Shown piece after piece: positions 33,840-42,208 of a stretch of 64,000 nt of DNA (the stretch's first letter is position 1; each line of letters starts with the position of its first letter). A model generated the notes under the pieces. The model did not search any database and was not told where the DNA came from. It saw only the letters and a program-made list of their open reading frames with translations. This DNA comes from a virus. The stretch spans positions 85,136-149,135 of IMG/VR virus record IMGVR_UViG_3300017727_001923; one strand, written 5' to 3'. The translations under genes were made by a program, and so were the position numbers.

Positions 33840-36452
33840 ATGACTGTTCCATTAAAGTTAAAAGACAGTGCTGCACCCACTGAGTTGCAAGTATTCTCTT
33901 CTGCGGAGGAGAACTACTTAGCATATCTAGCGGGTCAACATATGGCGGGGTATGCCAATGGTACGCCTGGCACTTTAAGCACTACCAACACAGGAAACCT
34001 TGTTGGAACATTAACTGATACATCATTTGATTCTGCTGTAGGAACTGGTGGTGGCGGGTCTCTATTAACAATTGGTACAACCACAACTTCCCTTTATCAA
34101 GCAGCGGGAAGTATTTCTGACGCAACAATAAGAAGTTCTAATAATTTCCGTCTTCCTGTAATGCAGAGAGACAGTGATGGTCAAAGAGTTATCCGTGAAA
34201 TGGATGACTCAGATATGGATTCTTTAATAACCAGAATTAGAAGTCGTGTTTTTACATCTGACTATCCAAGTACATATAGACTAGGGTCTTCAACTCCGAC
34301 AGGAAGTTGGGGTGCTGTTATATCAAATTTAGCGACAGATACTAGAACTGATGGAACTTCTATAGGTTATAATATTTACAGAAAAACTAATGATACTTCA
34401 CCCACTAAGGTATTACCGTTTTCTATAAAACGTGCTAGTGGGTCTACAGGAACGTATCAAGGTCTTCAGTTGATGACCGATGACCAAGTTAGACAGACCT
34501 TTGCAGATTATCTTAGAAATAAAATTGCCTCAGAAGTATCATCTAATGGAATTGGTTCTTATAAAATATATCCTTCTGGTACAACACCAACGGGTCAAGG
34601 TTTGCCTGGCACATGGGCTGCAAAAGGAACTGCTACAGATACTAGACAGGTTGTTAGTGACGTAAACTATACAAGGGCAAGGTCATCAACCTATTCAAAA
34701 CTTAGAACGTCAACATATAGTGCTGATTATTCAAGAAATCGTTCGTCTACTTTTTTAAGTCACAGTGACGCTACTAGGACAAGTAGTTACACAACAACTC
34801 GTACTACCGATAGAACAGACCACTATGCCGCATCTGGTTTTCTAGGTAACTATACTGGTGACTTTACTGGTAATACAGAAAGAGTCTATTCAAGAAATAG
34901 AAGTAGTGCTTTAAACTACCAAGGTAATTATACTCAAAACTTTACTGCTGCTTATTCTAGATTAAGCGTATTCACAGGAAACTATGCGGATGCCGAAGGT
35001 AATAATTTTATACGACAAAGTAATGTAGTTAATAATTATACTGGTAATTATGCTAATGCTTTTGCTGGAAACTATGGTAGAATAAACGTATACTCTGGTA
35101 ATTATACTGGTGAATACACAAGAAATAGTACAAGAGATAGTCAATCAATTGATGATGCCAACTACGCCAGAGACTTTACAGGTAACTATGCCAGAAACTT
35201 TGATAGAAGTAGAGAATCTAACTATACTAGAAATAGTACTGATGCAGTCTTGACAAACTTCCAGAGAACATCTACCAGAGATTCTAACAGAGATTCAAAT
35301 AGAACTATAACTGGTGACTTTACTGGTGACTTTACTGGTGACTACACAAGAAATTATACTGGTGATTTCCAAAGAACTTCTATTCAAACGACAAATTATA
35401 CTGCCGTTTACCAAAGAGGTAGACATAAGCAAGGTAATGTTCAATACTATACTGGTGATTTCATAGGACAAAGATATTATACTAGACAAAGACAAAACTA
35501 TGCATATGGTTGGACTGGTTATTATTATTCAAGGTCTAATTCTACTACGGATGATTACTGGAGAGTAATCTATGGTGGGCCGAGTCATGTTAATGGTGAC
35601 CAATATGGTATTTCTGTTTTTGCTAAAATATATGCCTCCAGTGCGGATAATACAGGGTCAAGCCAGCAACTTGGGATGACTAATGCAGCTACTACTGGGT
35701 TAGATGACCCATCAAGTGTGTTACCTTTTAGTCAATATCTAACAATAACTTCATACAATTATACTACTGGAATACCTAGCTATGAAGATTTTGTTGGAGG
35801 TACATGGGCAAATTTCATTACTAAAATGAAACTAGTAACGGGTATGATAATTGGTAATTATGAATATGAGAAGGGTAGTTTTCAGGGTCGATATCATAGT
35901 AATTTATATAATGATTACCCCGATGCTGATTTTCCATATTGGGATTTTTACTCTGTAAGACGTAGGTCTGCGGCATACTTTACTGGTAACTTTGCAGCAT
36001 CATTTATTGGTGAATATCAAAATACCTTTGCACGTGCATTCACAAGAAACAGTACTGCAAACTCAACGACTGAGTATGCGGGTGATTATGCGGGAGATTT
36101 TGCGGGAAATTTCTTGGGTGATTATGTTGGTGACTTTACTGGTGATTACACAAGATTTTTCAGTGGTCAATATTCTAGAAACTATGTTAGTACAAGAAGT
36201 TCTAATTTTAGTGGAGGAGACTCATATTCTCGAACCTTTACTGGTAATTTCATAGGAAACTTTACTAGAACATTTACTGCTAATTATATTGGTAATTATA
36301 CTAGAAACTATGCGGGTCAATATACAGGTAATTATTTAAGAAACTTTCAAGGAAACTTTGCTCGAACCTTTACTGGTAACTATGCGGGTCAAACCATAGG
36401 TAGTGGTAATCAAAATATTGAGACTTATACTCTCTACGTAAGAACAGCATAA
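33840..36452 (+). CDS. Tetrapeptide-repeat fibre protein A, 870 aa
   Basis: Residues 1-275 form a globular domain, homologous to that of the next gene (shared EENYLAYLAG, TTTSLYQ, TYRLGSSTP, SIKRASGSTGTYQGL, GTATDTR). Residues about 276-530 and 713-850 are four-residue repeats of the form [YF]-x-[GRA]-[NDT], such as YTGD, FTGN, YSRN. Between them lies a non-repeat insert of about 180 residues (QGNVQYYTGDFIGQRYYTRQ ... YPYWDF-like aromatic region) that could be a receptor-binding or carbohydrate-binding tip. The last residues TYTLYVRTA match the paralogue's end. It is a probable fibre or surface protein; the fold of the repeat is unknown to me. Confidence 0.8.
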   Translation: MTVPLKLKDSAAPTELQVFSSAEENYLAYLAGQHMAGYANGTPGTLSTTNTGNLVGTLTDTSFDSAVGTGGGGSLLTIGTTTTSLYQAAGSISDATIRSSNNFRLPVMQRDSDGQRVIREMDDSDMDSLITRIRSRVFTSDYPSTYRLGSSTPTGSWGAVISNLATDTRTDGTSIGYNIYRKTNDTSPTKVLPFSIKRASGSTGTYQGLQLMTDDQVRQTFADYLRNKIASEVSSNGIGSYKIYPSGTTPTGQGLPGTWAAKGTATDTRQVVSDVNYTRARSSTYSKLRTSTYSADYSRNRSSTFLSHSDATRTSSYTTTRTTDRTDHYAASGFLGNYTGDFTGNTERVYSRNRSSALNYQGNYTQNFTAAYSRLSVFTGNYADAEGNNFIRQSNVVNNYTGNYANAFAGNYGRINVYSGNYTGEYTRNSTRDSQSIDDANYARDFTGNYARNFDRSRESNYTRNSTDAVLTNFQRTSTRDSNRDSNRTITGDFTGDFTGDYTRNYTGDFQRTSIQTTNYTAVYQRGRHKQGNVQYYTGDFIGQRYYTRQRQNYAYGWTGYYYSRSNSTTDDYWRVIYGGPSHVNGDQYGISVFAKIYASSADNTGSSQQLGMTNAATTGLDDPSSVLPFSQYLTITSYNYTTGIPSYEDFVGGTWANFITKMKLVTGMIIGNYEYEKGSFQGRYHSNLYNDYPDADFPYWDFYSVRRRSAAYFTGNFAASFIGEYQNTFARAFTRNSTANSTTEYAGDYAGDFAGNFLGDYVGDFTGDYTRFFSGQYSRNYVSTRSSNFSGGDSYSRTFTGNFIGNFTRTFTANYIGNYTRNYAGQYTGNYLRNFQGNFARTFTGNYAGQTIGSGNQNIETYTLYVRTA
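34665..36400 (+). repeat. 12-bp-period coding repeat in protein A, interrupted
   Basis: The DNA repeats with a 12-base period (four codons), for example ACTGGTGACTTT and ACTGGTAACTAT, in two blocks: about 34665-35420 and 35970-36400. A non-repeat insert separates them. Copies differ mostly at third codon positions, so selection acts on the protein pattern. Confidence 0.85.
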
Positions 36453-36462
36453 ATAGGTTGAT

Positions 36463-39400
36463 ATGGGAACTACCACACTAAAACTTGAAGGTACAAATGG
36501 TGACCTCAAGGAAATAACAACCACAGAGGAGAATTACCTTGCGTATCAAGCAGGGTTGCATCTTTCTGCGTTGGATTCTAGTGCAGTAGGAACACTTACC
36601 GCATCCTCAACTAATAACGCTTTAATCGGAACATATACCGATACTACTTTTGACGATGCAGTTGGAACACACGGATTTGCTAGTGGTAATGTTCCAGTAA
36701 TACAAACAACAACATCATTATATCAAAGAGAAGGTATCACTAACTTTGCGGGTGACTCCGATGCATTTAGATATCCTATTGAGTTTAATGATAATAGTGG
36801 AACAAGTGAGATTCATGAACTTGATTCCTCAGAAGTAGATACACTCACAGACCGTTTAACAAGTCGTATTGCAACATCTGAATATCCAGGCACATACCGA
36901 TTAGGTTCGTCTTCGCCAGGCGGAACATACTCAACATATAAAGCTGGAGTATTCTCTGATAGATTACAAACAGGTTCTTCAGGAACAGTATATAACCTTT
37001 ATGTGAAGTCTAGTATGTCTTCACCGACTGTAGTAAGACCTGTCTCAATTAAACGTGCATCTGGATTGACTGGTTCTTTCCAAGGTCTGAAAGAAATGAC
37101 CGATGCAGAAATTAAATATAGTTTTGGGTCAAGAGTACAATCTAGAATATCAAGTGGTTCTAATGGAGTTGGAACATATCAATTAAGAAGTAATGTTCAA
37201 GGCGCTCCAACAGATACAGGAACTTGGGCGACTCGTGGTACTGCAACGGATACTCGTTTTAACCTAGTAAACACTGATTATAGTGCAAACTATCAAAGGG
37301 TTAGTACAACAGATTCTACTAGAAACCGTACCGCAGATTTCTCTAGAAGTGTTGATTACGTAGGTAATTACTCAAGGAATTTCACAGGTAATTTTCTAGG
37401 TGAATATACTGGAGACTTTACAGGTAACTTTGTTGGAGACTTTGTTGGGGATTATTCCAGAAGTTTTATTGGAGATTACGTAGGTAATTACTCCAGAGAC
37501 TTTGAAGGTAACTATACTGGTGATTACTCTAGAAACTTCCTTGGTAATTATATCGGAAACTATGCTCGTGCATATTCTGCTGTATATTCAAGAACAAGAG
37601 TCACTACATTTACTGGTGATTTCACTGGTAACTATGTCGGAAACTATTCAAGAAACTATAGTGCTGCATATACTAGAAACAGTACTGCGGAATTCATAGG
37701 AGATTTCACTGGTAATTATACAGGTAATTATACAAGAAATTATTCTGCAAACTATCAGAGAACACGTGTTACTAATTTCCTTGGAGATTTTACTGGTGAC
37801 TATACAGGAAACTACGCAAGAAACTTTGAAGCAGATTATACCAGAGATAGAGTCACAACATTTACAGGTAATTTTTTAGGAGATTACACAGGAAACTACG
37901 CTAGAAACTTTGAAGCAGATTATCAGAGAACACGTGTTACTAACTCAGCGGGAACATACACTGGTAACTTTGAAGGAAACTATACAGGTAACTATGCCAG
38001 AAACTTTAGTGCTGATTATCAAAGAACTCGTTCAACTGATTACACACAAGTTTTTACTGGTAACTTTGAAGGAAACTATACTGGTAACTATGCTCGTAAC
38101 TACACTGGAAACTACGCTAGAAACTTTAGTGCTGATTATCAAAGAACACGTATTACTGATTACGTAGGAGATTATGCAGGCGACTATACAGGAAATTTCT
38201 TAGGTGATTATACAGGTAACTATGCACGTAATTATAGTGCGAACTATCAAAGAACTCGTGTTACTACATACACTGGAGATTTTGCGGGAGACTATGCGGG
38301 TGACTTCGTAGGTAACTATGCTAGAAACTTCCTTGGTAACTATGCTAGAAATTATCATGGTGACTTTGAGGGTAACTACACAGGAAACTATGCTCGTAAT
38401 TATCTTGGTAACTATGCTCGTAACTACACAGGTAACTTCGTAGGTGACTATTCAAGAACTCGTGCTACTGCATACGCAAGAACACGTGCTACTGCATATT
38501 CAAGAACTCGTGCTACTAACTATGCGGGTGGTGGTAAAGGTGGTAACGCTTATAACTACACTGGTAACTTTGTAGGTAACTACACTGGTAACTTCGCTGG
38601 TAACTACACAGGTAACTTTGTAGGTAACTACGGAAGAACTCGTGCTACTAACTATGCAAGAGCGTTTACTGCAAACTATGCCAGAAACTTTAGTGCCGCA
38701 TATACCAGAGACCGTAATACAAACTATGCTAGAAACTTTACTGCAAACTATGCTAGAAACTATACAAGAACATCTACCAGAGATTCTAATAGAACTCGTA
38801 TTACTGATTACGTAGGTAATTTCTTAGGTGACTATACTGGTAACTATGCTAGAAACTTTAGTGCTGATTATCAAAGAACATCTACCAGAGATTCTAATAG
38901 AACTCGTATCACTACATACACGGGTGACTTCTTAGGTAATTACACTGGTAACTATGCAAGAAATTATAGTGCAGACTACGCTAGAAACTTTAGTGCAGAC
39001 TATGCTAGAACACGTGTAACAGATTACACAGGTAACTTTGTCGGTGATTTCTTAGGAGATTACACTGGTAACTATGCAAGAAACTATCAGGCAGACTATG
39101 CTAGAACTCGTGTAACAGATTACGTTGGTGATTATGTTGGTGACTTCTTAGGTAATTACGTTGGTAACTATGCAAGAAACTATAGTGCTGATTACCAGAG
39201 AACTCGTGTAACTGATTATGCGGGGAACTTTGTAGGTAATTACACTGGTAACTATGCTAGAAACTATCAAGCAGACTATACTAGAAATAGTACAGATACT
39301 TTTGTAGGTGATTTCTTAGGAGATTACACTGGTAACTATGCTAGAGAATTTACTGCGGATTATTTAAGAAATAGTACTGCAACATTCTTGGGTGATTTTA

Positions 39401-39870
39401 CGGGTGATTATACAGGAGACTATGCAAGAGCATTTAGTGCAGACTATACAAGAAATAGTGTTGCTGATTTTGCGGGTAATTTCTTAGGTGAATATACAGG
39501 AAACTATAATAGAAGTTTTACTGCTGATTACCAAAGAACTAGGGTGTCTACTTATAGTGCCGCCTATAGTAGAACAAGAACATCTCTATATAGTGCAAAC
39601 TATCAGAGAACAAGAAGTTCTGCATACACAAGGAATTCTACAGTAGATTCTACAAGAAACTCAACTGCGGTATTTACTAGAACTTGTGTTGTTGTACGTT
39701 CAAGTGCATACAGTAGAACTAGAACAAGTGTGACAACATTTACTGGTGATTATACTGGTAACTTTGTTGCAGAATTTACAGGTGACTATGTGGGTAACTA
39801 TGTCGGAACAACTATTGACTCAGGAAGTTCAGTAATTAAGACATACACTCTTTATCAGAGAACCGCATAA
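36463..39870 (+). CDS. Tetrapeptide-repeat fibre protein B, 1135 aa
   Basis: A paralogue of the preceding gene. The N-terminal domain (1-270) is shared, and residues about 272-1115 are an almost unbroken array of roughly 200 tetrapeptides in strict register. The units are mainly [YF]-x-G-[ND] (YTGN, FLGD, FVGD), [YF]-x-R-[NT] (YARN, YQRT), [YF]-x-A-[DN] (FSAD) and R-x-T-x (RVTD). They combine into a longer period, YTGN-YARN-FSAD-YQRT-R-T-. A Gly-rich break, AGGGKGGNAYN, lies at about 687. It ends IKTYTLYQRTA. N-[YF]-[ST] occurs very often. There are no Cys except one near the end. It could be a long rigid or flexible shaft. No function is assigned. Confidence 0.8.
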   Translation: MGTTTLKLEGTNGDLKEITTTEENYLAYQAGLHLSALDSSAVGTLTASSTNNALIGTYTDTTFDDAVGTHGFASGNVPVIQTTTSLYQREGITNFAGDSDAFRYPIEFNDNSGTSEIHELDSSEVDTLTDRLTSRIATSEYPGTYRLGSSSPGGTYSTYKAGVFSDRLQTGSSGTVYNLYVKSSMSSPTVVRPVSIKRASGLTGSFQGLKEMTDAEIKYSFGSRVQSRISSGSNGVGTYQLRSNVQGAPTDTGTWATRGTATDTRFNLVNTDYSANYQRVSTTDSTRNRTADFSRSVDYVGNYSRNFTGNFLGEYTGDFTGNFVGDFVGDYSRSFIGDYVGNYSRDFEGNYTGDYSRNFLGNYIGNYARAYSAVYSRTRVTTFTGDFTGNYVGNYSRNYSAAYTRNSTAEFIGDFTGNYTGNYTRNYSANYQRTRVTNFLGDFTGDYTGNYARNFEADYTRDRVTTFTGNFLGDYTGNYARNFEADYQRTRVTNSAGTYTGNFEGNYTGNYARNFSADYQRTRSTDYTQVFTGNFEGNYTGNYARNYTGNYARNFSADYQRTRITDYVGDYAGDYTGNFLGDYTGNYARNYSANYQRTRVTTYTGDFAGDYAGDFVGNYARNFLGNYARNYHGDFEGNYTGNYARNYLGNYARNYTGNFVGDYSRTRATAYARTRATAYSRTRATNYAGGGKGGNAYNYTGNFVGNYTGNFAGNYTGNFVGNYGRTRATNYARAFTANYARNFSAAYTRDRNTNYARNFTANYARNYTRTSTRDSNRTRITDYVGNFLGDYTGNYARNFSADYQRTSTRDSNRTRITTYTGDFLGNYTGNYARNYSADYARNFSADYARTRVTDYTGNFVGDFLGDYTGNYARNYQADYARTRVTDYVGDYVGDFLGNYVGNYARNYSADYQRTRVTDYAGNFVGNYTGNYARNYQADYTRNSTDTFVGDFLGDYTGNYAREFTADYLRNSTATFLGDFTGDYTGDYARAFSADYTRNSVADFAGNFLGEYTGNYNRSFTADYQRTRVSTYSAAYSRTRTSLYSANYQRTRSSAYTRNSTVDSTRNSTAVFTRTCVVVRSSAYSRTRTSVTTFTGDYTGNFVAEFTGDYVGNYVGTTIDSGSSVIKTYTLYQRTA
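37275..39805 (+). repeat. 12-bp-period coding repeat in protein B
   Basis: About 200 tandem 12-base units. Longer near-identical direct repeats are embedded, for example the stretch from AGAACATCTACCAGAGATTC on, near 38766 and again near 38876, about 110 bases apart. Such repeats favour slippage and recombination that change array length. Confidence 0.88.
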
Positions 39871-39909
39871 TAAACTTATATATAAACGTGAAGTGTTAGG
39901 AGATTAAAC

Positions 39910-40362
39910 ATGGCAAGAGTATGGTTAGATAATGCATTCTGGGAAACCCCCAAAAAACAAATGTTGAATGCAATCAGCGAAGAAAGTGTTGATAATAAAG
40001 AGATTCGTCAAGTTCATAAACTGAACAGACACAATAATAATGGAACTGAGAACGCTCTATTCTTAGAGGCAGTCGCTTACATTACAGAAGAAAAGATTGA
40101 TGCTGCAAGTAAGAAACGTCTTGAAAAGAAACAAGCAGAAGCAGAACTTGAGAAACAAAAACAATTAGAACATGAACGTGCAAAGAAGTTAGAAAAACTT
40201 TTTGAATATAAACTAGAGACTTTTGAGATTGCTGAAATCAAAGATTCTAAAAACAGACTATTAAAATCAAAGTTAAGACGTTCTAGGTCTATCCCAGAAG
40301 TAAACTTATATGCTATGATGATTGTGAAGGAATCTATAGAGAATGAAATCGACTCAAAGTAA
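39910..40362 (+). CDS. Hypothetical charged helical protein, 150 aa
   Basis: The N terminus ARVWLDNAFWETPKKQMLNA is followed by a long Lys/Glu-rich helix (about 65-115, KKRLEKKQAEAELEKQKQLE) and a basic C-terminal segment SRSIPEVNLYAMMIVKESIE. It follows the repeat-protein genes after a short gap with AGGAG before the ATG and overlaps the glycosyltransferase by 20 bases. A coiled-coil adaptor or assembly helper for the large fibres is plausible. I do not recognise the family. Confidence 0.7.
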   Translation: MARVWLDNAFWETPKKQMLNAISEESVDNKEIRQVHKLNRHNNNGTENALFLEAVAYITEEKIDAASKKRLEKKQAEAELEKQKQLEHERAKKLEKLFEYKLETFEIAEIKDSKNRLLKSKLRRSRSIPEVNLYAMMIVKESIENEIDSK

Positions 40363-41092
40363 AGGATTTGTAATTGTAGCGTCTAAGAATCACAACTTCT
40401 ATATTTACGCTTGCAATTTAATGGAATCAATCAAAGACTTCTATCCAGAAGCACTCATTACTCTGGTTACCGAAGAAAGATTCTTGGATGACCGTGCAGA
40501 TGAAGCTGACCAAATAATCTTTTGTACCGACCACTATCGTGCAAAACTATGGGGTATGGCACAAACTCCGTATGATATTACCATGTATGTTGATGCAGAC
40601 ATGGACTGTGAACACGAAGATATAATAACTGTATGGGATGAGATGCAAGATTATGATATGGTCTTCCATGAACTTACCAAAGAACGTGAAAAGTTTTATG
40701 CAATTCGTGAATTTAAATATGAAGATAAAAGGGAGAAGTTCCGTCTATGCGGAGGAGTTTGTCTCTATAGAAGTGAGAATCCATTAGTCCGTGAATTTAT
40801 GGATGATTGGTTTGAAATGTATAATCTCCAACACACTAATGAGTGGCAACCAAAAGGGTTTGACCACGACCAATTTCAAAAGGATTTAAAACACTTTGAC
40901 CAAACAACTCTCTGGTACATGACAGAGAAGATGGAAAAATATAAAGATTTAAAAATAGGAATCTTCTCAGATGATATTAGATGGAATTATTTCACTCAAT
41001 ATGCATATGAAGGATTGAAATCAATAGAAGGAAAACCACCTATATTAAGACATTACTCAGGGTCTTTGAAGAAGGATAAACTTATAGTATGA
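40343..41092 (+). CDS. Glycosyltransferase-like protein, GT-A fold
   Basis: 249 residues. The N terminus KGFVIVASKNHNFYIYACNL with MESIKDFYPEALITLVTEE is the nucleotide-sugar half of a GT-A fold. MYVDADMDCEHED (about 86-98) supplies a DxD motif for metal and sugar nucleotide. FRLCGGVCLYRSENPLVREF and the H/D residues in FDHDQFQKDLKHFDQTTL fit the acceptor half. It overlaps the oxygenase-like gene by four bases (ATGA). The target could be DNA, host surface or, given its neighbours, the repeat-rich fibre proteins. The donor sugar is unknown. Confidence 0.75.
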   Translation: MKSTQSKGFVIVASKNHNFYIYACNLMESIKDFYPEALITLVTEERFLDDRADEADQIIFCTDHYRAKLWGMAQTPYDITMYVDADMDCEHEDIITVWDEMQDYDMVFHELTKEREKFYAIREFKYEDKREKFRLCGGVCLYRSENPLVREFMDDWFEMYNLQHTNEWQPKGFDHDQFQKDLKHFDQTTLWYMTEKMEKYKDLKIGIFSDDIRWNYFTQYAYEGLKSIEGKPPILRHYSGSLKKDKLIV

Positions 41093-41757
41093 TAGACATT
41101 CCGATTAATAATAAAGATGTGAAACAAGCATTAGATAATTTCTTATGGTATTATAACAATAGAGAAGTATTATCTAAAGAGGTTCATCTCCATGGTGAAG
41201 CAAAGGACAGAAGTCACTGGGTTGGTACAAAACACAGAGATGAAATCATTGCTCAAGACACAAACCATGAAGGATTTCCAGATGCAGTTCATGGATACTC
41301 TTTAAAATCGGATAGAATTCAGTTTGTTGAAAGAAATAATCCAAATAATGCATCTTATATATCAAAATTTGGTGAACTCAATACTGAACTTTGTACAATA
41401 TTATCCACACGTAATAACGCATTAGCACAACTTTATCCCCCAAATGGACATATTTCGTGGCATAATAATGCAAATGCATCTGCATATAATATTATTTTCT
41501 CTTGGTCAGAGACGGGAGAAGGATGTTTTAAATATGTTGATGGTCATACAGGTGACGAAGTTGTCATGCAAGATGTAAAAGGATGGCAGTGTAAAGCAGG
41601 ATATTTTGGTGCATATGGTGAACCTTGGTATAAAAGGGTGTATCATGCAGCCGAGACTGACTGTTGGCGATTGACCGTATCTTACATATTTGACCGAACT
41701 GATATGTCTATGGGTCTACAAGACGATATAATAGAAGAAATAATGTCTGATTTTTGA
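41089..41757 (+). CDS. 2OG-Fe(II) oxygenase-like protein
   Basis: 222 residues. The double-stranded beta-helix signature is readable: AQLYPPNGHISWHNNANASA with H125, AYNIIFSWSETGEGCFKYVD, VYHAAETDCWRLTVSYIF with H186 and R194. In this superfamily H-x-D/E...H binds Fe(II) and the Arg binds 2-oxoglutarate. Here the second ligand position reads N127, so the site is HxN and activity or metal binding may be altered. Cyanophages carry many such proteins. Coupled by overlap to the glycosyltransferase, it may hydroxylate a protein side chain before sugar addition; that is inference. Confidence 0.7.
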   Translation: MIDIPINNKDVKQALDNFLWYYNNREVLSKEVHLHGEAKDRSHWVGTKHRDEIIAQDTNHEGFPDAVHGYSLKSDRIQFVERNNPNNASYISKFGELNTELCTILSTRNNALAQLYPPNGHISWHNNANASAYNIIFSWSETGEGCFKYVDGHTGDEVVMQDVKGWQCKAGYFGAYGEPWYKRVYHAAETDCWRLTVSYIFDRTDMSMGLQDDIIEEIMSDF

Positions 41758-41778
41758 TGTAGTTAGGTTTCGTTTCCT

Positions 41779-41786
41779 TATAAATA
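41779..41786 (+). promoter_or_regulatory. T4-type late promoter
   Basis: TATAAATA 42 bases before the gene at 41829, in the only sizeable gap of this region. Confidence 0.75.
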
Positions 41787-41828
41787 AAGACAAGAAGAAA
41801 GTTTATTGTTTTTATATGGGTACTCTAA

Positions 41829-42197
41829 ATGTTGACACCAAACTACGAAGATATTACAATTACACAAGGTGCAGATGTAGCGATAGAAATACATCTCATC
41901 AATGACAGCGACAGTGCATATGACCTTACCAATAGGTCTGTAGCATCTAAAATGAAAAGAAATTATACCGATTCTGCGGGTGACCCAGATACGGTAACAT
42001 TTAATGCGTCTATAATTTCCCCAGCAACTTCGGGGATTGTAAATCTCTCACTAACTAATACTCAAACAGATGCGTTGAAGACTCGTGGACGTTATGTCTA
42101 TGATGTAGAAATATCTTATGTCGATAGTGATTCCAACACAATAATCCAAAGAGTCCTCGAAGGTCAAGCAGAAGTAAGTCCTTCGGTCACTAAATAA
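41829..42197 (+). CDS. Small beta-sandwich virion protein, 122 aa
   Basis: PNYEDITITQGADVAIEIHL, DSAYDLTNRSVASKMKR, SGIVNLSLTNTQTDALKTRG and RYVYDVEISYVDSDSNTIIQ form an Ig-like all-beta pattern. It resembles N-terminal domains of baseplate upper proteins (BppU-like) that polymerise or anchor receptor-binding parts. Such small proteins precede a large fibre gene in marine T4-like phages. It is likely an adaptor between baseplate and the 1749-residue fibre that follows 11 bases later. Confidence 0.7.
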   Translation: MLTPNYEDITITQGADVAIEIHLINDSDSAYDLTNRSVASKMKRNYTDSAGDPDTVTFNASIISPATSGIVNLSLTNTQTDALKTRGRYVYDVEISYVDSDSNTIIQRVLEGQAEVSPSVTK

Positions 42198-42208
42198 GGA
42201 AAAAATTA

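Noticed and set aside
36448-36455. CATAAATA before repeat protein B as a late promoter
   Set aside because: One mismatch at the first base and formed by the stop codon context; too weak to call.
37275-39805. CRISPR-like or satellite array
   Set aside because: The 12-base period is a coding tetrapeptide repeat without spacers of constant length, in one long frame.
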